64,000 bases of DNA, from assembly GCA_945859605.1 (NCBI GenBank), contig OX243819.1:5988209-6052208 (forward strand). The letters run 5' to 3'. The notes beneath the pieces were generated by a model that was not told the DNA's origin, ran no database searches, and worked only from the letters and a program-made list of their open reading frames with translations. Below, one piece after another: positions 34,299-48,697 of the stretch (positions are counted from its first letter, which is position 1; every line of letters begins with the position of its first letter). The position numbers and the translations under genes are program-made. Source of the stretch: Lumbricus rubellus. Taxonomy: Eukaryota; Annelida; Clitellata; Crassiclitellata; Lumbricidae.

Positions 34299-35659
34299 TC
34301 ATTCATTCATTCATTCATTCAGAGCATTTATATAGCGCCCCTTCAAGAAACTACTCAGAGGCGCTCCCAGCCCAACCACGAACAAAGAAAAAAGACTTGA
34401 GGGACTTGTAGAACGCAGCCGGATGGACCACAAGTAGTGAGCGAAGCGTAACCGGGAGGTCGTTCCAAACAGTAGGCCCCACGACCGAGAAAGCACGGCG
34501 CTGCTTAATAGCCAAGCGAGCCCGCGGGACCAGAAGCTCACCTTTAGACGAAGAGCGAAGTACACGACGCGCTGCAACGTCAGAGACTGGACAGCACAGA
34601 TCACGCAAGTATGATGGAGCACAGCCAAGGACACAGCGAAAGACCACAGCAGCAATGCGGTATGAGATCCGCTGGGACACAGGCAGCCAGTGCAGCACAT
34701 CACGCATATAGGCAGAGACAGGCGCAAATTTAGGAAGCCGCCCAATAAGGCGAGCAGCTGAGCGCAAGACGCGATCAAGTCGCCCCAGGACCCCAAGGGG
34801 AAGACCAACAAGTAGGGAACAACAGTTGTCGATTCGACTTGTAACAAAGGCGTGGACAAGGACGACGACCGCATCGTGAGAGAGAGAACGGGAGACCACC
34901 CGGAGCTGACGAAGCTGGTAATAGGCACTCCTCGCAACCAAGTTCACATGCTGGGACAGAGTAAGTTCAGAATCGAGAGTGAGACCCAGATCACGAACTG
35001 TGAGGGAAAAGGTGATATGAGGAAAGAGCAGAGCAAGTTGAGAAAGGTCAATGCCCTGGAGTTGTCTACGGCCACCCAACCAAATAAATTGCGTTTTGGA
35101 GGGGTTTAAGAGTAGCCGATTGGAGGCCATCCAAAGAGAGAGAACATCCATTTTCACACACATCTGGCTGACAGCGGCCACCGCATCAACCGAATAAGTA
35201 TGAATGTAGGCCTGCACATCATCGGCAAATAGCTGGTGCAGAAGGCCCTGAGATGTCAGTAAGGAGCAGATATCAGCAGTATAGAGAAGATAGAGCAGCG
35301 GGCCCAAAACGGAACCCTGGGGCACCCCGAGAGGGGCAGGGACCCAAGCAGACCTGGACGACCCAAGAACTACACAGTTAGAGCGGTCAGTTAAGAAGGA
35401 TGTGAGCCAGTCAAGAGGCTGGTCCACTAAGCCGAAAGAAGTGAAGAGGCGCTGCAAGAGAATTGAGTGGTCCACGGAGTCAAATGCAGAGCTTACATCA
35501 AAAAGAGCAAGGAGAGTGACTTGACCCCGGTCAACTGCGCTATAGAAGTCTGACAAAAGTCGAAGCAGTAGAGTCTCCGTGGAATGATTCCGACGGAAAC
35601 CCGACTGCTGCGACGGAATCAAATCATTTGCATCCAAATAAGTAATTAGCTGATTTGCA
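34299..35659 (-). mobile_element. CR1/L2-type LINE inserted in an RLE-TAA copy
   Basis: 5'-truncated LINE on the minus strand with a (GAATGAAT)n tail at 34299-34320 (seen as ATTC repeats on the plus strand). ACAT flanks both sides (34295-34298 and 35660-35663), a possible short target duplication. The sequence just before the tail reads GCGCTATATAAATGCTCTGA, close to the end of the fragment at 3700. It is the only element on the minus strand left of 40 kb. Confidence 0.85.
34351..35637 (-). CDS. CR1/L2-type reverse transcriptase, N-terminally truncated, open frame
   Basis: 428-codon open frame. Motifs: QQSGFRRNHSTETLLLRLL, LFDVSSAFDSVDHSILLQRL (first catalytic Asp), GVPQGSVLGPLLYLLYTAD, FADDVQAYIH (catalytic box), NPSKTQFIWLGG, RDLGLTLDSELTL, SRIDNC, RSAARLIGRLPKF, HWLPVSQRI and AFSVVGPTVWNDLP. 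The endonuclease and ORF1 are absent, as usual for 5'-truncated LINEs. The lack of stops points to a young copy. The fragment at 2724-3698 belongs to the same family. Confidence 0.88.
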   Translation of the reverse strand: MDANDLIPSQQSGFRRNHSTETLLLRLLSDFYSAVDRGQVTLLALFDVSSAFDSVDHSILLQRLFTSFGLVDQPLDWLTSFLTDRSNCVVLGSSRSAWVPAPLGVPQGSVLGPLLYLLYTADICSLLTSQGLLHQLFADDVQAYIHTYSVDAVAAVSQMCVKMDVLSLWMASNRLLLNPSKTQFIWLGGRRQLQGIDLSQLALLFPHITFSLTVRDLGLTLDSELTLSQHVNLVARSAYYQLRQLRVVSRSLSHDAVVVLVHAFVTSRIDNCCSLLVGLPLGVLGRLDRVLRSAARLIGRLPKFAPVSAYMRDVLHWLPVSQRISYRIAAVVFRCVLGCAPSYLRDLCCPVSDVAARRVLRSSSKGELLVPRARLAIKQRRAFSVVGPTVWNDLPVTLRSLLVVHPAAFYKSLKSFFFVRGWAGSASE

Positions 35660-36216
35660 ACATCATCTGGCGCGCCCTCCTCAAAGCAGATGTTCCGAGC
35701 GTCAAGGAACCCGTGGGCCTATTTAGATCTGACGGCAAAAGGCCCGACGGTGCAACCCTAATACCCTGGTCGGAGGGGAAGTACCTGGCATGGGACGCCA
35801 CAATTGTGCATACTTGTGCCGCCTCTTACATTACCCAACCGGCCAATCTGGTAGGGCCGGCATCAGTACAGGCGGCCATCCGTAAAACCCAGAAATATGC
35901 AGGTCTTCCCGCTTCTTACATCTTCCAACCAGTGGCCATGGAGACCCTAGGTCCGCTTAATCCATCAGCCCTGGAATTCATCAATGAAATCGGAAAGCGC
36001 ATATCATCCATTACTGGTGACAGACGCGAGGCAACCTTTCTTTTCCAGCGTCTGTCTGTCAACATTCAGCGCTATAACTTGGTAGCTTTTAAAGGAACAT
36101 TCTCTTCAAACCCTGAAGACGAGGCCTGAAAATTCCAGACTGGTTTTATAACAGTAGTTAAGTGATAAGTCCCTGAGGGATCCTAAATACCTCGGGGCAA
36201 AAAAAAAATAATAATA

Positions 36217-36246
<30 letters not shown>

Positions 36247-36247
<1 letters not shown>

Positions 36248-36560
36248 GCCAGGAAAAATACAAAATATGCACATTTGATGCAAACCTACCACTTTGTCCC
36301 ATTGGCTTTTGAAACAATGGGCCAATTAACGCCAAGGGACAGGCATTTCTCGCCGACCTGGGTCGTCTCTTGAGCCAAATTTCAGGCGACGCAAAAGAAA
36401 CAAGCTTCTTGTTTCAGCGCCTGTCTGTCACCATTCAGCGTTTTAATGCTGTTGCATTCCACAGCACTTTTTTCTTCCTGATCTTGACATAGATGGACAC
36501 TTTAGAGTTTAAATTTCTTATTAATATCTGACACCTGAGGGATTAAAGATACCTCGGGTA
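36247..36560 (+). pseudogene. RLE-TAA 3' fragment with hairpin
   Basis: Starts at ARKNTKYAHLMQTYHFVPLAFETMG after TAA repeats, with small indels breaking the frame, and ends RFNAVAFHSTFF. Hairpin ACCTGAGG (36533-36540) / CCTCGGGT (36552-36559). Sister of 9992-10556 and 55971-56667. Confidence 0.85.
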
Positions 36561-36800
36561 AAAAATAAAATAATAATAATAATAATAATAATAATAGTAA
36601 TTATTATTAATTAATAATCAATAATTAATAATCAATAATAATTAATAATCAATAATTAGTTTTCCTTTATAATGTTTTTTTAAAAATAATAATAATAATA
36701 ATAATTTTAAATTTTTTTTTTAAATTTTAAATAATAATAATAATAATTTTTTTAAATAATAATAATAATAATAATAATCATAATTTAAATTATTTTTCAT
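36561..36800. repeat. AT-rich low-complexity block
   Basis: TAA repeats, then tandem AATAATCAATAATT-like units (about 36598-36658), T- and A-rich runs, and more TAA repeats. No gene. Confidence 0.9.
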
Positions 36801-36946
36801 CATGAGCGATCATCGCAACATTTAAATAACAACGTCCTGTTTAAATGGCTTGTGACGTTTACGTTACCATGACGACGTACAGTTTATTCAAGGCGGAGCG
36901 TAACTGTTTACGTTTGAATTAAGATTTTTATCAACACAAACACAAC
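36801..36946 (+). promoter_or_regulatory. 5' UTR of the 36801-39986 element
   Basis: Contains half-CRE motifs TGACG (in TGTGACGTTTACG and CCATGACGACG, about 36850-36876) but not the full TGACGTCA terminus of the two intact elements. The left border is not certain because of the AT-rich flank. Confidence 0.35.
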
Positions 36947-39900
36947 ATGAACAAAAAACAATCCAAGGGTAGCGGAACTTGCCGTGTTTGCTGGGCAAAA
37001 TTTAAAACTCACTCATCTGATGGCACTGTTCATCGTCACGGTCCCAGGCCTTCACCCTGCCCCGGTTCTAGTCAGCCGTCTGCAGATTCATTAGCCGCCA
37101 GCGCAGTTTTATCTGGGGTCCAAACAGAAACGGGTGCTAACAGCCTCGTCGACCATTCTTCTCAAGAGTTCTCAACCCATCACCAGCCGAGAATAGGAAA
37201 TACTGGAGTCACTGACATAGGAGGCAGCCAGCATACGATCGTTATGGGAGAGGGCATGATTCAACATCCGAACATCACAACGAGGCTGCTAAAGCACATC
37301 CCGAAAGGGGCTAGATCCGAGTCTGGAAGGCTTTTGACAAACATTATTAACAGTATTCTTTCGAATCCTATGAAAATCGAAAGCTGGCGAAATCTCTTGG
37401 CCTTTACAGCCATAGTTCTTGAACAACCCACTCGTGGTGGGAAAACGGCACAATTTGACATCTAACATCAGAAAACGCATAAAGGATTTTCAACATTTGC
37501 TGCCAAATATGCTTCCGGATATTTTGGATCAAAACAAATCAGACATCTATCCTACAAAGACTTCGCCCAGCATCGAACATAAGATGGCCGCAGCGGTAGC
37601 AGCAAAGATTGAAGAGGGCAACATCAGGGCCGCGACACGAATTTTGTGCTCGGGAGATTCTGCAGCTCCAATCAATGAAATTACGCTTGATGAGCTTCGA
37701 TCAAAACACCCATCACCACCCTCGGATCGACCCCCGATGCCTGCTCCTCCTTCTTCGACTGAGGCCTATCAGGCATCTGAAGCGATGGTCCATGACCAGA
37801 TACGGCACTTCCCACCGGGTTCGTCGGGTGGTCCAGATGGTCTAAAGCCACAACACGTCCTATAAATGATCAACACAAAGGACACCGGACCGGAGCTACT
37901 GTCCGCTATCACGGGTCTGGTCAACGTTCTTTTAGCAGGAAAATGTCCGACAGAGATGCGTCCAATTCTTTTTGGTGGCACCCTCTTTGCTCTTCAGAAG
38001 AAAACGGGCGGCCTACGACCAATAGCCATCGGCTACTATTGGCGCAGACTAACCTCTAAATGTGCCAACAAATATGCAAGCGACCAAGCAGCAGCTTATC
38101 TAGCGCCGAAACAACTGGGTGTTGGAGTTCCAGGCGGGTGTGAGGCAGCGGTTCATGCAACTCGTAGGTTTTTCACAAACATGGATGACGACAGCATCGT
38201 TGTGAAACTCGATTTACCAAACGCCTTCAATAGTCTCTACCGAGACCGCATGCTGGCTTCAGTGATCGAGATCTTTCCCGACCTGTCTCCATGCTGTTTT
38301 CAATCCTACGCCGAAGAATCAACACTAAAATTCGGCGGCTACACGGTTCAATCTCGGGTGGGGCCTCCGCTGGGTCCATTGCTTTTCTGCCTGCCTCTGC
38401 AGCCTATTCTTCTTCAGTTGGTCTCACCCCAATCATTCGGATAACTCGACGATCTCACCCTAGGCGGGAAGGCGGAAAAGGTCGCAGCCGATGTTGACTT
38501 CATCGAGAGAGCGTGCTCCTCTATGGGCCTGACACTTAATCGTTCCAAATGCGAGGTGTTCACACGGGGCAAAAACAACACTGCAGGATACGACTCATTT
38601 AAAGAGTTTAAACTAATTGATGTGGATGAAGCCCAGCTACTCGGAGCCCCACTCTCTTCGGGAAAAGCATTGCAGCAATGTCTTGAGAGTAGAACCAAAG
38701 AACTGGAGGAGAGCCTGAACAAATTAACTCTCATAGCCAGGCAGGACGCACTCCTGATTTTGAGAAGTTCGCTCGGCACCTCTAAAATGATTTACACTCT
38801 CCGATGCCATCCAAGCGACAAACATCCAGAATTGGAGACCTATGACACCAAACTACGCCAAGGTTTAGAAAAGATTCTCAACATTTCTTTGAACGATAAC
38901 CAATGGACACAAGCCTCATTGCCCATAAAGATGGGGGGTCTTGGGATTCGGAGAGCGTCTTCGCTAGTACTTCCAGCCTTTCTGGCTTCAGCTGCAAGCA
39001 CTCTCCCTCTCCAGACACTCATTCCCAGTTCTATTAATATCGAACAGGACTCACACTTTCAAACCAAGACGACCGAGTGGCGTTCGAAGACAGAATTTGA
39101 TGAAGCAGGAATCATGCCAACAAATCAGCAAGCATCTTGGGACAAACCATTATTAGAGAAAACTGCGAAGTCACTGCTTGAAAACACAGTGGATGTATAT
39201 AACATCGCACGACTAATGGCAGTCTCATCGCCCCACGCTAGTGACTGGCTCCATGCGTTACCAATAACCGCATGTGGTTTACGACTGGATAACGAGGATG
39301 TTCGAGTTGCCGTCGGTTTGCGACTTGGGGCCGCAATATGTGAACCCCACACTTGCGCCTGCGGAACTCAAATCGACGCCAGAGGCAGCCACGGCCTGTC
39401 TTGCTCTCTCGGCTTCGGTCGAATAGCTCGACATAGCACTATCAACGACATTGTATACCGCTCCCTTTCAAAGGCAGGAATCCCGTCTATAAAAGAACCA
39501 CCAGGACTACTTTGCACAGATGGTAGACGACCAGATGGCCTTACCATGATTCCATGGCGTGCGGGTCGTCATCTTGTGTGGGATGCGACAGTGGTGGACA
39601 CTCTGGCACCATCGTATATCCAGTCCACGGCTTCGACGGCGGGCGCGGCAGCCGAGATTGCTACAGAAAGGAAAAATACCAAATACTGCGCTCTTGCAAA
39701 CACTCACTTTTTTGTCCCTCTTGCTCTTGAGACTCTAGGTCCCATTTGTACTATTGGTCTCGACTTTTTATCAGATTTAGGCCGCATTCTATCATTGTCT
39801 TCCGGTGATATGAGAGAGACCTGCTTTTTGCTGCAACGCCTCTCTATTGCTGTTCAGCGCTTCAACTCGGTAGCCTTTCGAGGCACTTTAGCTGAGCCGA

Positions 39901-39986
39901 AGCCAGAGGACATTTAACTATAGCTATAACTTTTCTAGTTTTTTTGTATTTCCTGTTATTGATATGTTTTCATGAAGATATTAAAA
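36801..39986 (+). pseudogene. RLE-TAA element, nearly full length, inactivated
   Basis: Has a 5' UTR (about 36801-36946), the N-terminal cluster CRVCWAKF...VHRHGPRPSPCPGS from ATG 36947, the IPKGARSESGRLL block, RT, knuckle (CACG...HGLSC), TDGRRPDGLTMIPW, VWDATV and the C-terminal block to a stop at 39917. Lesions in order: one extra A near 37443 (frameshift), a TAA stop at 37863 after QHVL, loss of the four residues QQGD from the RT motif near 38368, and TAA in place of the Tyr codon of YLDD at about 38442. The short 3' UTR has no hairpin and ends AATTATTATAATAATAAT. Expected length is about 990 codons. Confidence 0.9.
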
Positions 39987-40159
39987 GAATTATTATAATA
40001 ATAATAATAGTAATAATAATAATAATAACGAAATTACTTAATGGCATATAATTGTGTGTATAATTGTGTGTGTGCGTGTTTGTCTGTGCGTTGTGTACGA
40101 CGTGCGTGTTATTATTATTGGTTTTATTTTATTTTTTTAATTTTTATATATATATTTTT
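39987..40159. other. Turning point between plus and minus arrays
   Basis: (TAA)n to 40027, then about 130 bp with no gene: GTGTGT-rich sequence around 40055-40110 and a T/A-rich run to 40160. Left of it the 3' ends point right; right of it they point left. Confidence 0.8.
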
Positions 40160-40978
40160 TGGGGGCCCCGATGTATTTAGGATCCCTTAGGGACTTATCT
40201 CCTAACTACTGTTATAAAACCAGTCCGGAATTGTCAGGCCTCGTCTTCAGGGTTTGATGAGAAAGTTCCTTTAAAAGCCACCAAGTTATAGCGCTGAATG
40301 TTGACAGACAGGCGCTGGAAAAGAAAAGTTGCTTCGCGTCTGTCACCAGTATTGGATGAAATGCGTTTGCCGATTTCATTGATGAATTCCAAGGCTGATG
40401 GGTTAAGCGGGCCTAGGGTCTCAATGGTTGGAAGATGTAAGAATCAGGAAGACCTGCATATTTCTGGGTTTTACGGATGCCGGTCCTACCAGATTGGCCG
40501 GTTGAGTAATGTATGAGGCGGCACAAGTATGCACAATTGTGGCGTCAAACGCCAGGTACTTCCCCTCCGACCAGGGTATTAGGGTTGCACCGTCGGGCCT
40601 TTTGCCGTCAGATCTAAATAGGCCCGCGGGTTTCTTGACGCTCGGAACATCTGCTTTGAGGAGGGCGCGCCAGATGATGTCGTTTATGGCGTGTGGCGCA
40701 ATGCGCGTCCCAATGCCCTCCTGCAAACGACGCCATGGTGGCTCTCTGGGCCAACTCCAGCGCCACAGTGGCATGTGTGAGGACCGCACAAGTCCAGGCC
40801 CAACCTCAAACCCACCGCCACCCGGACCACTTCATTGTTCAACGCGAGGCCACACGCGGCAATCGGGAGCGCGGTCAGCCAGTCGGCTGAATGAGGACTG
40901 CTGACCGCGACCAGCCTGGCCTGGTTGACAAAATCAACGGCACTCCTGCTGACTTCCAACTTGTTCTTCTGGATCAGA
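40160..40978 (-). pseudogene. RLE-TAA fragment, A-like lineage, RLE part
   Basis: On the minus strand reads QKNKLEVSRSAVDFVNQARL, knuckle CHCGAGVGPESHHGVVC, a frameshift near 40700, then [37 protein letters not shown] and LAFDATI (Phe for Trp before the catalytic Asp). A deletion and shift near 40475 follow. The 3' hairpin is decayed (40166-40192, two mismatches). It joins directly to the next fragment at about 40978. Confidence 0.85.
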
Positions 40979-42035
<1,057 letters not shown>

Positions 42036-45000
42036 TTTTTTCCCCGAGGTAAACATGATCCCTCGGGGACTTCAACTCTCTCGATAAAAGCAAATTTGTC
42101 TGGAATGGACCCTAATCGTCAAGAAGGTCCCAGTTGGAGAAAGTATCCCTAAAAGCGACATAGTTGAAGCGCTGAATCGTTAGCGAAAGGCGTTGAAACA
42201 AGTAAGACGTTTCGCGGACGTCCCCAGTTGCAGTGCTTATGCTTTGTCCCAAAGCAGAAAGGAAAGTCAAGCCCTCGTTGTTGATGGGGCCGAGGGTTTC
42301 GAAAGCCAAAGGAATAAACAGATGGGTTTCAGACAACTGACAGTATTTTGTGTGTTTGAGGGCCGCTGCTCTCTCGGCCGCCGCACCCGCCACCCGAGAA
42401 GTGTCGGGTAGATAAGAAATGGCTGAGGTGTCGGTCACGGTCGCATCCCAAATGAGGCAGCGACCAGCACGCCACGGAATCAGAGTGAGACCAACAGGTC
42501 TCTTGCCGTCAGCCCTTGACAGGCCAACGGGTTCCTTAGTGGAAGGGAAGCCAGCCCGGGTCAAACCTCGGAAGACAATATCGTTCAAGGTCGCATGTCT
42601 GGATGAACGACCTGGACCCAAAGAGCAGGAGAGCCCGTGCAGGCCGTCAACGGCCACGGCTGAGCCGCAAGGGCATCTGTGCGGTTCACAGAGGGGAACC
42701 CCCAGCCGGAGACCAACTGCTACTCTGACTGACTCGTCGTCGAGTCTGAGCCCGCACGAGGTTATAGGGAGAGCAAGCAACCAATCGCCCGCGTGCGGGG
42801 CAGAGACAGCTCTGAGACGCGCTTGATGGAGTGGGTCCTGAAGCCTGGTGTGCAAGTCAGATACGATCTTGTCTGTCAGTGGTTTTTCCCAAGATGATTG
42901 CCTGTGGACAACACTGCTGTCAGGAAGCTGCACCGAACTGGCCGTTAGCCAGCGGGACAACATCTCTCCATGTTTTGGATCGGCAGGGAATGGCTCACCT
43001 AGCATGATTGACTGGAGCGGAAGTGTACCTGCGGCGGAAGCCAGAAAGGCGGGTAATGCCAGCAAGGTTACAGATCGAATGCCCAGTCCACCATCTTTGA
43101 TTGGCAATGAGGCTTGAAGCCACTGATCCTCTGACAGGGACAGATTCAAGATCTCGGTTAGTCCCGAATGTAGGATCGCGTCGAAAAGCGCACAGGGGCA
43201 GCAACGTAATGTATAGAGAAGTCTCGATGAATTGAACGAGTATCTCAACAGGGTAAGGGCGTCGTGTCTTCCAATATCCTGCAGTCTTGTGAGCGCCCGC
43301 CTGAGCTCTGTCGTTCGCTCCTCCAAGGCCTTGTCCAGCGCACCAAGCGTGGACAGCGGTGCACCCAAAAGCGATGCCATTTGAGGGCTAGTGTATGTGA
43401 AGAAGTCCAAAACGTGATGATCCGCTGCGAGACCAGGATCATGCGAAATCACTTCACATTTTGAACGGTTAAATTCAAGACCTAAGTCCTGGCATTTCAG
43501 CTCCAGTAGTTTAACATCATCAGCAACTACTTGCGCCTTCCCACCCAGAGTGAGGTCATCTAGGTAACCTAGCGTGAGAGGGGATGCCAATTCCGCCAAG
43601 ATGGGTTGGAGAGGCAAACAGAAGAGTAACGGTCCCAAGGGGTCGCCTTGTTGAGGACCGACCTGGGAGAGAAGACTGAATGTGCCGTATTTCAGGCTCG
43701 AAGGCTCGGCATAGGCCAAGTGGCAAAAAGATGCGAGCTCGGGGAGAATTTCAAAAGCAGAGTTCAGCATCTGATCTCTGTAAAGGCTGTTAAAAGCATT
43801 AGAAAAGTTTAGTTTCACCAGCATAGAGTCATTGTCCATGTTGTCCAAGAAGCGCCTTGCGGCGTGCGCTGCTGCTTCGCATCCTCCGGCCACACCCACT
43901 CCCACCTGCCTTGGTGACAAATATGTCGCAACCCTAGGTGCAGCATAAGCGTTTGCGCATTTGGCGGTCAGCCTACGCCAAAGATAGCCAATGACTATAG
44001 GGCGCAGACCTCCTGAGCTTTTGCGCAGAGCAAAGAGAGTGCCTCCAAAAAGGTTCGCACGAATCTGAGGGGGGCATGTGCCCGCCAGCAACAGATTAAC
44101 CAGAGCTGTGACTGCAGAGAGCAGCTCGGGACCAGAGTCGGCCTGGTTTACCATTTCCAAAAGATGTTGGGGGCGAAGGCCATCGGGCCCCCCTGAGGAA
44201 CCCGCCGGAAAGGTTCGGATGCTGGACAGCACCTCTGCTTCCGTGACTTGAAGCGGGTTATTAGTTGGAAGCGGAGGGGTGGGCGGGCGGTCAGAAGGTG
44301 GCGTGGGGTGCTTCAAACGGAGTTCTTCCAGAGTGGTCTCATTGATTTGGACTGGCTCGTCATCCGAGCCGAGAATCCGCGCTGCCGCCCTTATGTTGCC
44401 ATCCTCAAGTTTTGCTGCGACCGCTGCTAGTGGAAGAATTTTAGGAAAATCGACTCAACAAATTATTACAAGTTAGAGACTTGGTAGAGTTGTTAAGTAG
44501 ACACCACTGATGAAAATACCAAAAGTCCCCACAAATCCGAGCTGTGCTCGAGCCGCCATCTTGGAAAATGGCGGCCCATATTTTGTTTTTCGGTAATAAC
44601 GCAAGAACCATCAGAGCTACAAAGAAATATAAAATGGCAAAAATGATCCTCATTTAAAGACAATCAAGTTTGTTATATAACATTTTTTTCTAGGATTAAA
44701 AATAAAAAAGTTACAAATGGTAAAGTAGTCATCATTATGTGTATCAATGCGACATACAAAGTTTTATGGCGGGAAGAACATATGGAAATACTGTGCTGCG
44801 AATGATGATTTAAGATCAACCTAAACCTAGTCCTAACATTTTTATTTTTGATCCTAGAAACAAATGTTGTAGACCAAACGTCTTTGCCTTTTAATGAGGA
44901 TCATTTTTGGTGTTTTAAATTTCTTTGTAGCTGTGACGGTTTTGGAGTTATTGCCACAAAACCGACTTTAAGCCGCCATTTTCCAAGATGGCGGCTCGAG

Positions 45001-45768
45001 CACAGCTCGGATTTATGGGGACTTTTGGTATTTTCATCAGTGGAGTGTACTTAACAACTCTGCCAAGTCTCTAACTTGTAATAATTTTTTGAGTCGATTG
45101 ATGATTTTTCAGCTAAAATTCTTCTACTATGCAGCAATCGTTTGTTTCCTGCTTGGACCCGACCTCCCTCCCATGCACGGGCTCTCCTGCGGGTTGAAAA
45201 GAGCAGGAATCTGAAGGGAAGCAGCTGAGAAGAATTCATCCGCCCTTGTCTTAATCTTAGAAGTGAGGTTGTGTCGTTTGCCTCCTCTAACAGGTTGGGA
45301 GAGCGTAAGGGACCCAAAAGCGAGCAAGTGTTGCCAGAGGATTGGAGACAGTGGGTCCGACAGGATCCGACTGAAAATAGTCGTTAGCAGTCTGCTAAGG
45401 CTATGTCTAGCTGCTTTAGGTATGTGTTTAACAAGTCTGACCTGAAGCGTAGGGTGGGGGACCAGGTCTGGGGCAAGGGCTAACCCTGCGTCGTCCACCA
45501 GTGGTCTCGGAGCCCCCTGAATGGCCTGCTGCGGCGCCTCAACAGAAGACGTCGAAGGAGGCGGCCCCACCAACGGAAGTGTGTGGGAGCCAGGGCATGG
45601 ATTATTCCTAGGTCCATGACCGTGCACTAGGCCATTCTTATGATGCAATTTCCACTCGGAAAAACAAACCCCGCAAATTCCTTTCGCTTTCTGCTGGGAC
45701 TGCGACGAAGAGGGAGTGTCGTTAGACGCCAGTTTCGTGTACGATAAATGAACAACAAAGCGGCATGG
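42036..45768 (-). pseudogene. RLE-TAA element, complete domains, split by a MITE
   Basis: Minus strand. N-terminal part 45768-45130 starts MPCRFVVHLSYTKL with the cluster CGVCFSEWKLHHKNGLVHGHGPRNNPCPGS and the IPKAARHSLSRLL block. After the MITE (44428-45129) the frame continues AAVAAKLEDGNIRAAARIL and runs open to a stop at 42112. It contains GPDGLRPQHLLEM, LNFSNAFNSLYRD (Asn in place of the first catalytic Asp), VGPQQGDPLGPLLF, YLDD, thumb, knuckle CPCGSAVAVDGLHGLSC, ADGKRPVGLTLIPW (Val replaces the catalytic Asp of RPD) and IWDATV. The 3' UTR has TTCCAGAC and a perfect hairpin CCCCGAGG/CCTCGGGG (42042-42068). It lacks a 5' UTR. Confidence 0.9.
44428..45129. mobile_element. 702-bp MITE with about 330-bp inverted arms, 3-bp target duplication
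   Basis: TGC flanks both sides (44425-44427 and 45130-45132). Removing the insert and one TGC gives the same residue count as in sister elements, which confirms the borders. The ends are TAGTGGAAGAATTTTAG and, on the other strand, TAGTAGAAGAATTTTAG. The arms stay complementary for about 330 bp with many substitutions. Each arm carries AAGATGGCGGC, a match to the YY1 site, next to its own near-inverse. No coding capacity. A 3-bp duplication fits PIF/Harbinger- or CACTA-type transposases. Confidence 0.85.
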
Positions 45769-48109
<2,341 letters not shown>

Positions 48110-48166
<57 letters not shown>

Positions 48167-48237
48167 GCCATCTGCCTTTCCGGGACATTGCCACAACTCC
48201 CCGAGCTGTGAATGACATTCAGCTGAGCGACTTTTCC

Positions 48238-48317
<80 letters not shown>

Positions 48318-48320
48318 TAT
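48110..48320 (+). mobile_element. Plus-strand RLE-TAA 3' scrap between ATT and TAA runs
   Basis: (ATT)n 48110-48166, then 48167-48237 coding NAICLSGTLPQLPEL and stop on the plus strand (57122 lineage), then (TAA)n on the plus strand to about 48315. This is the one clear plus-strand copy right of 40.16 kb, and its tail repeat is on the plus strand as well. Confidence 0.8.
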
Positions 48321-48395
48321 AATTATTATTATTATTCTTATTAATAATAATTAATTAAAGCACAATTAATGACCAACTTTATCGCTGTGGGGAAG

Positions 48396-48590
48396 TAACG
48401 GTGTGAGGGAGGAAAGAAGGAAGAGGGAGCGGGACGAAGATGGAGGGAGGGACCGGCGGGGAAGAATGGAGAAGGCAGGCGAGAGAAGGGAGAGGGGAGG
48501 GGAGGCGGAGGGGGAGAGGGGAGGAGAGGAGAGAGGGGGAGTGGGAGGGGGAAAAGGAGGGGAGGAGGAGTTTAGGTAGGGAGGGATGGT
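48396..48590. repeat. Homopurine (G/A) tract
   Basis: About 195 bp almost purely G and A on the plus strand, with many GGGGAGGGG-type runs. It can form triplex or G-quadruplex structures. Not part of any RLE-TAA copy seen here. Neighbouring 48320-48395 and 48591-48645 hold nothing recognisable. Confidence 0.9.
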
Positions 48591-48645
48591 TGGACGCTCT
48601 TTTAAGCCACAGCAACGCGTGGCCGGGTACAGCTAGCTAATAATA

Positions 48646-48651
48646 AGTATA

Positions 48652-48697
<46 letters not shown>

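Noticed and set aside
34351..35637. Host gene on the minus strand
   Set aside because: The motifs are those of a CR1/L2-type LINE, with an (ATTC)n-type tail and interruption of an RLE-TAA copy.
44428..45129. TA target duplication (Tc1/mariner type) for this MITE
   Set aside because: With TA the joined host frame would be broken; with TGC it matches sister elements, so a 3-bp duplication is preferred.
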